Source: Ignavibacteriales bacterium (lineage in GTDB: Bacteria > Bacteroidota > Ignavibacteria > UBA10030). Taken from it: a stretch of 33,054 nt of DNA. Location: contig JACPUH010000032.1 in the NCBI GenBank assembly GCA_016192345.1, forward strand, positions 1 to 33,054. The letters run 5' to 3'. Below the pieces are notes generated by a model, which saw nothing but the letters and a program-made list of their open reading frames with translations, ran no database searches and was not told the origin of the DNA. This document shows, piece after piece, positions 17,339 to 23,755 of this stretch. The position numbers and the translations under genes are program-made. Numbering within the stretch: the stretch's first letter is position 1; every line of letters starts with the position of its first letter.

Positions 17339-17980
17339 ATGGCAGATTATGCACTGATGAATCAATGTTTGTACGAGGGCAAAGCAAAGGAAGTCGAACA
17401 AATGACGAAGGACGCCCTGGCCGAGGGGAGAAGCGTGCAGGAGGTCCTGACCGAGGGATTGATTGCCGGGATGAGCGTTGTCGGGCAGGACTTCAAGCAT
17501 AACATTCTCTATGTGCCCGAGGTTCTCATCGCCGCACGGGCGATGAAAGCCGGGATGGCCGTACTCAAGCCCTTGTTAAGCGCGAAGGACTCCGTCGTGA
17601 AGTCTGCGGGTGTGGTTGTGATGGGAACCGTGCGTGGGGATCTCCATGACATCGGCAAGAATCTCGTTTGCATGATGGCCGAGGGGGCCGGGTTCGAGAT
17701 CCATGATATAGGCGTGGATCAGTCCATTGAGAAATTTCTGGCCGCGGCGGAACAGTTCAAACCGGATATTATCGGCATGAGCGCCCTCCTCACGACGACG
17801 ATGACGTATATGAAGGTTGTGATCGATGGGTTCGAAGAGAAAGGGTTGGGCAACATCAAGATGGCGATCGGCGGCGCACCGATCAGCCAAATGTACGCGG
17901 ATGAAATCGGCGCCGACGGGTACGGAGCCGACGCCTCCAACGCGGTCGACCTTTTCCTCCGGCTCGTCGGGAAAAAATAA
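17339..17980 (+). CDS. Corrinoid (B12-binding) methyl-carrier protein, MtvC/MtaC-type
   Basis: A 213-residue methyl-carrier protein that shuttles the methyl group on cobalt between the two methyltransferases. The N-terminal helical cap (about 1-88) is of the B12-binding 2 type. The C-terminal Rossmann-like domain has the base-off cobalamin motif: His103 in GDLHDIGKN (DxHxxG), then the S-x-L element (MSALLTTT, 147-154) and GGAP (178-181). The size and two-domain layout match stand-alone corrinoid proteins of methanol, methylamine and O-demethylase systems. It starts 11 bases after the methyltransferase gene. Its Co(II) form would need the RACo-like protein at 23756-25477 for repair. Confidence 0.95.
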   Translation: MADYALMNQCLYEGKAKEVEQMTKDALAEGRSVQEVLTEGLIAGMSVVGQDFKHNILYVPEVLIAARAMKAGMAVLKPLLSAKDSVVKSAGVVVMGTVRGDLHDIGKNLVCMMAEGAGFEIHDIGVDQSIEKFLAAAEQFKPDIIGMSALLTTTMTYMKVVIDGFEEKGLGNIKMAIGGAPISQMYADEIGADGYGADASNAVDLFLRLVGKK

Positions 17981-18005
17981 CTGAACACAGGAGGCGCTCA
18001 ATCGT

Positions 18006-18260
18006 ATGGCGACATATCAAATCCTCATGTGGAGGGACATCCCTTCCCAGGTCAAGGTGTGGGATGACTTTGAAGAGATGAACCTGGATCTGGGCCCGCG
18101 CTTCATCGCCAGGATCGATCAGGCTGCCCAGACAGAGGGGTTGACCGGGACCGACGAATACCTGAGCCAATGGGCATGGAGTGAAGAGCAGGAGCGGGAG
18201 GGGACCGCCGGAGAAGTGGCTCAGGCTCTTGTGAAAGAACTGGAAGAGCGGTTTCTGTGA
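18006..18260 (+). CDS. Small PF13769-like ('virulence factor' domain) protein of the one-carbon cluster
   Basis: An 84-residue acidic cytoplasmic protein with no signal or membrane segment. The pattern (MATYQILMWRDIPSQV start, LTGTDEYLSQW in the middle, EVAQALVKELEERF at the end) resembles the short family I know as PF13769, named virulence factor for historical reasons. The function is unknown. A full AGGAGG lies 11 bases upstream. The stop overlaps the next gene's GTG by 4 bases, so it is coupled to the homocysteine methyltransferase-type protein. That tight coupling suggests a role in methyl transfer or in assembly of that enzyme. Confidence 0.78.
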   Translation: MATYQILMWRDIPSQVKVWDDFEEMNLDLGPRFIARIDQAAQTEGLTGTDEYLSQWAWSEEQEREGTAGEVAQALVKELEERFL

Positions 18261-19189
18261 CCAACGCCCCGGATGCTTCCGTGAAAACGCTTTTTCATGA
18301 CGTTGCCCGCGAGCGGCGGCTGGTATGCGATGGGGCGATGGGGACCCAGCTCATGCTTGCAGGCCTTGAGCCGGGCGGCTGCGGCGAGTATTGGAATATC
18401 GATAAACCGGAACGCGTCCTCGCCATCCAACAGCGGTACGTCGAGGCCGGTGCCGATTGTCTCATTACCAATACGTTCGGCGCCAGCCGGACCATGCTGG
18501 ACCGGCACGGCCACGGGGACGAGATGCAGACCATCAACCAGGCCGGTGTCCGGATTGCCCGGGGCGCCTTCGGGAAAAGGGAAGGATACGTTCTGGGCGG
18601 CGTAGGCCCGCTAGGGGCAATCCTGGAGCCTTATGGGGATTTCCCTGTTGCAGACGCGAGAGCGGCATATAAAGCACAGTCCCTGGCTCTCATGGAAGCC
18701 GGTGCAGACGCCATCATCATTGAAACGCAGACTTCCCTGGAAGAAATGGGTCTCGCGATCGAGGCGGCAAAGGCCGCCGGGGCGCCTTGCATTATCGCAT
18801 CGATGGCATATGATCTTTCCGCTGACGGGACTTTCTTTGTTACCATGATGGGCGTTCTTCCTGCACGAGCGGCGGAGTTCATTGAAAAGAAGGGGGCTCA
18901 CGTTGTGGCCCTGAATTGTGGAGCCGGAATCGATATGGCTGGGGCCACAAAGGTCATTCAATCGTATCGCGGGCACTGTGGGCTCCTTACGATGGCGCAA
19001 CCCAATGCAGGACTTCCCGTGCTTGAAGGGGGAAGAGCGGTGTACAAACAATCCCCGACCGAGATGGTTGCCGGTGTCCCGGAACTCCTCATGGCCGGAG
19101 CCAACATTGTCGGCTCATGTTGCGGCAGCACTGCCGACCACACCAGGGCCATACGCGCGGTTGTCGATCAGTTTAACCGGGACCGCTAA
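18257..19189 (+). CDS. Homocysteine S-methyltransferase-family protein (zinc, BHMT/MetH N-domain type)
   Basis: A 310-residue TIM-barrel methyltransferase. The three zinc thiolates of the family are visible: Cys221 in ALNCG and Cys288/Cys289 in GSCCGS. The opening VCDGAMGTQL (23-32) and NTFGASR (72-78) are typical. It could pass methyl groups from the corrinoid protein or methylated substrate to homocysteine, making methionine. In some acetogen clusters such proteins are alternative methyl acceptors. It starts with GTG, overlapping the stop of the small upstream gene. A separate substrate-demethylating role cannot be excluded, because the same fold binds varied methyl donors. Confidence 0.9.
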   Translation: MTNAPDASVKTLFHDVARERRLVCDGAMGTQLMLAGLEPGGCGEYWNIDKPERVLAIQQRYVEAGADCLITNTFGASRTMLDRHGHGDEMQTINQAGVRIARGAFGKREGYVLGGVGPLGAILEPYGDFPVADARAAYKAQSLALMEAGADAIIIETQTSLEEMGLAIEAAKAAGAPCIIASMAYDLSADGTFFVTMMGVLPARAAEFIEKKGAHVVALNCGAGIDMAGATKVIQSYRGHCGLLTMAQPNAGLPVLEGGRAVYKQSPTEMVAGVPELLMAGANIVGSCCGSTADHTRAIRAVVDQFNRDR

Positions 19190-19242
19190 GCAGCAGTATG
19201 CCGGGATAGTGACCATGTTATTGCCGCACAAGTGATACGGCC

Positions 19243-20757
19243 ATGCAAACCCTCTCAGAAAAGTTGCACCGATCCTCTCAGTTCCTCGTTGGCGTCGAGT
19301 TGGTTTCCGTCCGCGGTTCCATGGCAGGGGGAAGGGCGCAAAAATCCCGCACCTTTGCGAACCAGCTTGTTGAGCTCCCGGGTGTTGATTGGGTTTCCAT
19401 TACCGACAATGCCGGGGGCAATCCACAAATGGCTCCGCAAGCGCTTGCCAAGCCCATCCTCTATGCCGGCAAGGAGGTTGTGATTCACCTGACCTGCAAA
19501 GACCTGAACCGGAACGGACTTGAAAGTGAAGCGTGGCAGCTCAGCAGCGATGGCTTTCATAACGTCCTCGCCATGACCGGTGACTATCCCGTCGGCGGAG
19601 ACGGCGGGACTGCGAAGCCCGTCTTCGATCTCGATTCCATAGGGCTCATCGCCCTTCTCGACAAGATGAACAAGGGATTCGATGATCGCTCTGTCAAGAC
19701 ACAGTTTTGTATCGGCGCCGTTGTCAATACGTACAAGCAGAAGGAAGGGGAACTCCTTCCGCAGGTCATGAAACTCCGTAAGAAGGTCGAGTGCGGAGCA
19801 TCGTTTATCATTAACCAGGTGGGGTACGACGCGCGCAAAGTGCACGAGCTGCGTTTGCTCATGAACCACGACGGAATGGAGCAGGTGCCCCTGATCGGAA
19901 ACGTCTTTGTCCTGAACTCCCGGACGGCGGTGATGTTCCACGAACGAAAAATCCCGGGCGTCGTGGTGACGAAGGAACTTCTGGACCTCTGTGTGCGGCA
20001 TGGACAATCGGCTGACGGAGGAGAGGCGTTCTTCCATGAATTCGCAGCAAAACAAATCGCAATCTTCCGGGGCCTTGGGTATCGTGGTGTGTACCTGGGA
20101 GGACTCCACAACGGAGCCTCCATTGAGAAGATCATGGAAAGCGAACGTTCCTTCTCTCCCGATGATTGGAAAGGATTCGCGCGGGAGATGAGGTTTTCGA
20201 GGGAGGGAGAGTTTTTTCTGTATGAAGAGGACCCGCTGACCGGCCTGGCCGATCCCGCCAAGCGGTATCCAAGGGCAGAACCTGCGCCTCCTGGATTTTC
20301 GTACCGGCTTTCTTCTTGGACCCACGACATCGCTTTCACACCCGGCCGGACTCTTGCGAAACTGGGCGCCGGCGCATGTGCAGGTTCGAAGGATCCCGCG
20401 CAGGGTCCCGCGCCTCTTCGGGCCCTGGAGCACGTAAGCAAACGACTGCTGTACCACTGCCAGGATTGTGGCGATTGTTCTCTGCCGGAAATCGCGTTCC
20501 TTTGCCCGGAGTCGCAGTGCGCCAAGAACCAGCGCAATGGTCCATGCGGTGGGACGAGAGACGGTCGTTGTGAGGTGGATGGGTACGGCGATTGCATTTG
20601 GCTGCGGGCGTATGAGCGGCTCAAGAGTGAAGGAAAGGAAGAGGAGCTTCTTGCCCACGTTCCCGTTCTCCAGAACCAGGGGCTGCGCGGTACTTCCTCC
20701 TGGGCAAACAACTGGCTGGGGCAGGATCATACCCGGACACAACAGCCAAATCGATAA
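19243..20757 (+). CDS. metF: Methylenetetrahydrofolate reductase fused to a MetV-like cysteine-rich domain
   Basis: Interconverts methyl- and methylene-tetrahydrofolate. The N-terminal part (about 1-310) is a MetF barrel with Glu19 at the start of the barrel (VGVELVSVRG), THF/flavin-contact motifs such as SITDNAGGNP and MTGDYPVGG (111-119). The C-terminal part (about 355-475) carries eight cysteines (406, 409, 412, 421, 426, 435, 443, 451), including CQDCGDC and GPCGG. This matches the zinc-binding MTHFR C-terminal/MetV domain, which in acetogens is a separate subunit linking MetF to electron partners. Here the two are one chain of 504 residues. In this operon the likely direction is oxidation of methyl groups removed by the demethylase. 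No strong ribosome site is seen before ATG 19243. Confidence 0.92.
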   Translation: MQTLSEKLHRSSQFLVGVELVSVRGSMAGGRAQKSRTFANQLVELPGVDWVSITDNAGGNPQMAPQALAKPILYAGKEVVIHLTCKDLNRNGLESEAWQLSSDGFHNVLAMTGDYPVGGDGGTAKPVFDLDSIGLIALLDKMNKGFDDRSVKTQFCIGAVVNTYKQKEGELLPQVMKLRKKVECGASFIINQVGYDARKVHELRLLMNHDGMEQVPLIGNVFVLNSRTAVMFHERKIPGVVVTKELLDLCVRHGQSADGGEAFFHEFAAKQIAIFRGLGYRGVYLGGLHNGASIEKIMESERSFSPDDWKGFAREMRFSREGEFFLYEEDPLTGLADPAKRYPRAEPAPPGFSYRLSSWTHDIAFTPGRTLAKLGAGACAGSKDPAQGPAPLRALEHVSKRLLYHCQDCGDCSLPEIAFLCPESQCAKNQRNGPCGGTRDGRCEVDGYGDCIWLRAYERLKSEGKEEELLAHVPVLQNQGLRGTSSWANNWLGQDHTRTQQPNR

Positions 20758-20784
20758 AACTGGCATCAACGACGAGCAGAATCC

Positions 20785-21717
20785 ATGGAAAACAAGAAGC
20801 TTACGACGATTGGCGATCTTATCAACAACGCCTACGGGCGTGCCCGTAAAGCATTCCGGGAACGTGACTTAAAGGGGTATCAAAACCTGGCGCGGGTGCA
20901 GACCGATCTGGGGGTCGATTATCTCGATGTGAACATTGACGGCACTCAGCAAATCCAGGTAAAGCCGAAAGAGATGCTGGACTTTCTTCCTGAGGTCATT
21001 CCGGCACTCCAGGAAGCTTCCTCCTTACCGCTCTGCATTGACAATCCTGCAGTCGACTATCATAGGGTCGCACTTCAGCATTACGATCGTTCCCGCGGGG
21101 GGATGCCGATCATCGACTCGATCGCAGCTTCCCGTGAACGTCTGGATGAGATGATCGAACTCGTCAAGGCGTACGACACGATGGTCGTCGTTATGGCATC
21201 CGAGCGGTTTGTGGAAGGTGGGACCGCTCAATGCATGACCCCAAACGATGTCTGGGAAGCGGCAAAGTACTTTGTCGAGCTTCTTGCCACGCGGGCGGGG
21301 AGGACGAACGATCAGATCATCATCGATCCGGGATTGGCTCCCGTTGGGGCGGACACATACGGATTGGTGAACATTGGGCTTGATGCAATGCGGCTGATCC
21401 GCAAAGATCCCGATCTGGCGGGAGTCCATCTTACTGTCGGGCTTTCCAATTTTGCGTGGGGGACGCCGAAGCATATCCGCCATCAGCTTGAGAAGGCGTA
21501 TCTCACCATTGCAACGGAGGCGGGGCTCGATTTCCCCATCGTCAATCCCGAGTCAGCCCTTACCCCGTTGGCCCCGGATCATCCCATGGTCGGACTTCTC
21601 TCACACGCCCTGAATGAGGGGAGGGCTCTGGAGGGTGAAAGCCGGGAGACGGCCGGATTTCGCCAGGCCGAGGCCGTCATGGGAACTTGGAGCGGTTCAG
21701 AAGAGAGTGATTCCTGA
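20785..21717 (+). CDS. Pterin-binding corrinoid:tetrahydrofolate methyltransferase (MT II; MtvA/AcsE-type)
   Basis: A 310-residue DHPS-like barrel that transfers the methyl group from the corrinoid protein to tetrahydrofolate. Pterin-contact motifs typical of AcsE/MetH are present: YLDVNIDG (Asp48, Asn50), LCIDNP (Asp86, Asn87), IIDPGLAPVG (Asp181) and the GLSN loop (219-222, Asn222). There is no p-aminobenzoate loop as in folate synthesis DHPS, and the neighbours are corrinoid enzymes. It completes the MT I / corrinoid protein / MT II set. It follows the MTHFR gene by 27 bases and is the last gene of the forward unit. Confidence 0.93.
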   Translation: MENKKLTTIGDLINNAYGRARKAFRERDLKGYQNLARVQTDLGVDYLDVNIDGTQQIQVKPKEMLDFLPEVIPALQEASSLPLCIDNPAVDYHRVALQHYDRSRGGMPIIDSIAASRERLDEMIELVKAYDTMVVVMASERFVEGGTAQCMTPNDVWEAAKYFVELLATRAGRTNDQIIIDPGLAPVGADTYGLVNIGLDAMRLIRKDPDLAGVHLTVGLSNFAWGTPKHIRHQLEKAYLTIATEAGLDFPIVNPESALTPLAPDHPMVGLLSHALNEGRALEGESRETAGFRQAEAVMGTWSGSEESDS

Positions 21718-21797
21718 CCGCCTCTCCAGTGTTGCGTTCTGAACAAAGACTTAAAAAGTTTCCCCACGAATCTCCACAGCCGGAGGCATACTACTGA

Positions 21798-21814
21798 AGC
21801 ACGCAAAGCGTGCT
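21798..21814. repeat. Perfect 7-bp hairpin (AGCACGC-AAA-GCGTGCT)
   Basis: A 7-base-pair stem with a 3-base loop, inside the larger inverted repeat. It is followed by CCCCTT rather than a T-run on the plus strand, so it is not a classical terminator in that direction. Confidence 0.6.
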
Positions 21815-21860
21815 CCCCTTGGGCGTATGCCCCCTTGAAGAAATGACAGGTCCAATAGGT

Positions 21861-21881
21861 AGGATGTTTCGCATCTTTTTT
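21861..21881 (+). terminator. Weak intrinsic terminator candidate after the one-carbon operon
   Basis: AGGATG-TTTCG-CATCTT can form a six-pair stem including one G-T pair, followed by four T residues. It lies about 145 bases after the stop of the pterin methyltransferase. The position fits termination of the forward transcript, but the stem is short. Confidence 0.35.
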
Positions 21882-22001
21882 CCAGCAAGCCTCCGGCTGT
21901 CGATAAAAATTCCTTTTTCCACATCCTGTTCGTGCAGATTCGCGTAGATTCATGGGTAATCTTGTCTGGGGACATATTCAAGGTATTTCTGAACCGAGAC
22001 A

Positions 22002-22328
22002 CTAGACTCCCACGTGTATCTCGTTCTCTTTTATTTGCAGTTCCACGCCGGCTGATGTAGCCGCCTCCCGGAGCGCGGCATCCAGCATCACGATGGGATC
22101 TCTGCTGACGTCGAGTCGGCGCAGAAGCCCCTCCCCTTTCTTCGTTCCCACTGTCAGCGTTACTTTGAGTCCCTTCCGCTTGCAGGCAACCCGCGTGCCG
22201 TCCCCAAGTGTCGTGTTCATCGGTTTGATAAAAGCATCGACGTAATGGACGCCCACACCGGATTTATCGGGGAAGTCCGGCGGGAGTTTTTCGCGCGCGG
22301 ATTGGTCGATATCGCATAGTTTGATCAT
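22002..22328 (-). CDS. Small uncharacterised protein of the corrinoid activation operon
   Basis: A 108-residue soluble protein I do not recognise. It has no signal peptide or membrane segment and only two cysteines. The N-terminal half reads as beta/loop (GVGVHYVDAF, TRVACKRKGLKVTLTVG), followed by a conserved-looking GEGLLRRLD and an amphipathic helix (PIVMLDAALREAATSAGV). ATG at 22328 is preferred to 22334 because GGAG lies 7 bases before it. It is the last gene of the minus-strand unit after the RACo-like activator and the MetH-activation-like protein, which suggests an accessory job in corrinoid maintenance. Reading it as coding rests on its clean composition and position. Confidence 0.65.
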   Translation of the reverse strand: MIKLCDIDQSAREKLPPDFPDKSGVGVHYVDAFIKPMNTTLGDGTRVACKRKGLKVTLTVGTKKGEGLLRRLDVSRDPIVMLDAALREAATSAGVELQIKENEIHVGV

Positions 22329-22400
22329 TGTCATTCTCCATCGGGAAAGAAGTGGAACAAGTGCCGCCGAAGGGGTATCCTCTTCGGCGTTGTGGTAACG

Positions 22401-23741
22401 TTATTCGCCGTTTCTTTCTGAAAGAACGCCGCCGGCCTGGCCGGCCAGGGCAAAGTGCAGCACTTCAAAGACCATTCCCCACTTATGGTCGCGGCTTTCC
22501 AGGGAACAATAACATGCAGCGGGATTGTACGGGCGTTTCCAGGCGAAGACATTTTCCAATGATTGTCCGGCCAACGGTTTTTCATTGGCGATGCTCTCCA
22601 TGAGTTTACGCCCCCCCTTGATATACTCGCACATATGAGTGTAGCCGGTATCCCCTGCGGACGGGGAGCAGGTTGCCTCGAGGATGGGATATCCTTCCGC
22701 GGGAGTGCCGAGCCGTATACGGTAGTCGAAGGCCAGCGGCCTTCCGAGGTTTGAACAGGTAGTCCCGTCGTACCGGAACGATGCCTCCACGGACCGGTCG
22801 GCAAGGAAGTTCAGCTTCAATCGTTCCCGTGACCAGAGCCGGAGTGCGCGGAGGCTGAGTGTGTAAGGGGCAGGCTGCTGCAGGGAAGCTCCATCCTTCG
22901 GTAGGGCGTCCTGCTCAAACTCCCCTCGTGGGACCCGCTCAATCCGCGGGAGGGAATATTTTTGAGCTGTCCTCCGGTATCGGCAGGCGGGAAGGGAACA
23001 ACTCTCGCACGGGATCAATTCCGTCAATCGTGGCGTGATATCGGTGCGATGGGTAATTCCGAACACGGCGAGGAGCGATTTCTTCGGCCGGAGCATGCCG
23101 GTTTCGAGGACCTCGAGTCGCTCTGGAAACGTTTTTCCTGCTTTCCCGGAAATGAGTTGCCACAAGGCCGGCTGATCCCTTATCGCCCATTCGGGATAGC
23201 CCGGGCTGTAATGGGGCAGGACGGCGGCATCGTGGCCGTCGGCCCACTCGCACAGGCGGAACGAAGCCGACGCGACCAGGTGCTCAACAACCGCCGATCC
23301 GTAGATTTCCAGGAAGAAATATTCATCCGGCTTTCCTTCCTCCCAGAGCTTTCGGGCATACTCTTCGCACCGGGCCCCCGCGCTGACTGCCACGAGCATG
23401 GCGCTTTCGGCCTCTGCTTGAACCATACGCTCGTACAATTTTCCGGGTGACAGTTCGATTCCGTCAATGCGGATTTTGCCTTCATGCATGGCGACGGTCC
23501 GGGCCCGGCGCGCATAGATCCATGGCGTCCCATGCTGTCGATACCACTCCCTCGCCCAAGCCGCAAGTTCCAGGGCTCGTCCTTCGAGCGCATGGTCCGA
23601 GGGGTAGCCCAGCAGGCGCTTGAACTCCGATTCCTGGACGTCTGCATTCGGAGCGATATCTAAGAACTCAAATGATGTCATCGTCTGATGAAGAACCTGT
23701 GGACGGGTAGTTGGATCGTTCCCGGAAGAGGATTCAGCCAT
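22401..23741 (-). CDS. MetH activation-domain-like protein with cysteine clusters
   Basis: A 446-residue soluble protein. Residues ~100-232 resemble the vitamin B12-dependent methionine synthase activation domain: a hydrophobic EIYGSAVVEHLVASAS helix, then HYSPGYPEW (177-185) and LETGMLRPKKSLLAVFGI (212-229), matching the RxxPGYP and late M-x-P-x-x-S elements of MetH. In MetH this domain binds S-adenosylmethionine for reductive methylation. It is followed by CESCSLPAC (Cys245, 248, 253), a possible metal site, and a C-terminal half I do not recognise with further cysteines (TTCSNLG, EATCSPSAGDTGYTHMC). ATG 23741 is preferred: it lies 14 bases after the RACo-like stop with GGAG close by, whereas a longer frame overlaps the upstream gene. 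It probably helps to reactivate or load the corrinoid protein. Confidence 0.72.
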   Translation of the reverse strand: MAESSSGNDPTTRPQVLHQTMTSFEFLDIAPNADVQESEFKRLLGYPSDHALEGRALELAAWAREWYRQHGTPWIYARRARTVAMHEGKIRIDGIELSPGKLYERMVQAEAESAMLVAVSAGARCEEYARKLWEEGKPDEYFFLEIYGSAVVEHLVASASFRLCEWADGHDAAVLPHYSPGYPEWAIRDQPALWQLISGKAGKTFPERLEVLETGMLRPKKSLLAVFGITHRTDITPRLTELIPCESCSLPACRYRRTAQKYSLPRIERVPRGEFEQDALPKDGASLQQPAPYTLSLRALRLWSRERLKLNFLADRSVEASFRYDGTTCSNLGRPLAFDYRIRLGTPAEGYPILEATCSPSAGDTGYTHMCEYIKGGRKLMESIANEKPLAGQSLENVFAWKRPYNPAACYCSLESRDHKWGMVFEVLHFALAGQAGGVLSERNGE

Positions 23742-23755
23742 TGCTCCACGCCGTG

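Larger units (their letters stand above)
21776..21900. repeat. 12-base perfect inverted repeat flanking a 101-base structured core
   Basis: ACAGCCGGAGGC at 21776-21787 is the exact reverse complement of GCCTCCGGCTGT at 21889-21900. The core holds GGCATAC (21785-21791) paired with GTATGCC (21825-21831), which encloses a 7-base-pair hairpin. This could be a small non-autonomous mobile or REP-type repeat, or an RNA structure. No target-site duplication was identified. Confidence 0.65.
21718..22001. other. Structured non-coding region between convergent operons
   Basis: 284 bases without a convincing gene. It holds a perfect 12-base inverted repeat, a nested hairpin set and a weak terminator-like hairpin, listed separately. 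Short open frames on the minus strand cross the hairpins and stop close to them, and give no recognisable protein. The sequence near 21930-21955 (GTGCAGATTCGCGTAGATTC) has an internally repetitive GATTCG feel, as in interspersed non-coding repeats. Whether it occurs elsewhere in the genome cannot be seen here. Confidence 0.6.

Noticed and set aside
19255..20769. A 504-codon open frame on the minus strand opposite the MTHFR gene, plus a second one at 19584-20711
   Set aside because: They lie fully antisense to a gene with clear MetF and MetV motifs, show no family pattern, and arise from the GC-rich codon bias.
20785..21717. Dihydropteroate synthase for folate synthesis
   Set aside because: The pterin motifs fit corrinoid:THF methyltransferases, no sulfonamide/pABA-type loop is apparent, and the neighbours are corrinoid proteins.
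21579..22002. Short minus-strand open frames (21579-21953 and 21751-22002) as small genes
   Set aside because: They run through the inverted repeat and hairpins, one overlaps the MT II gene, and neither has a good ribosome site or protein-like composition.
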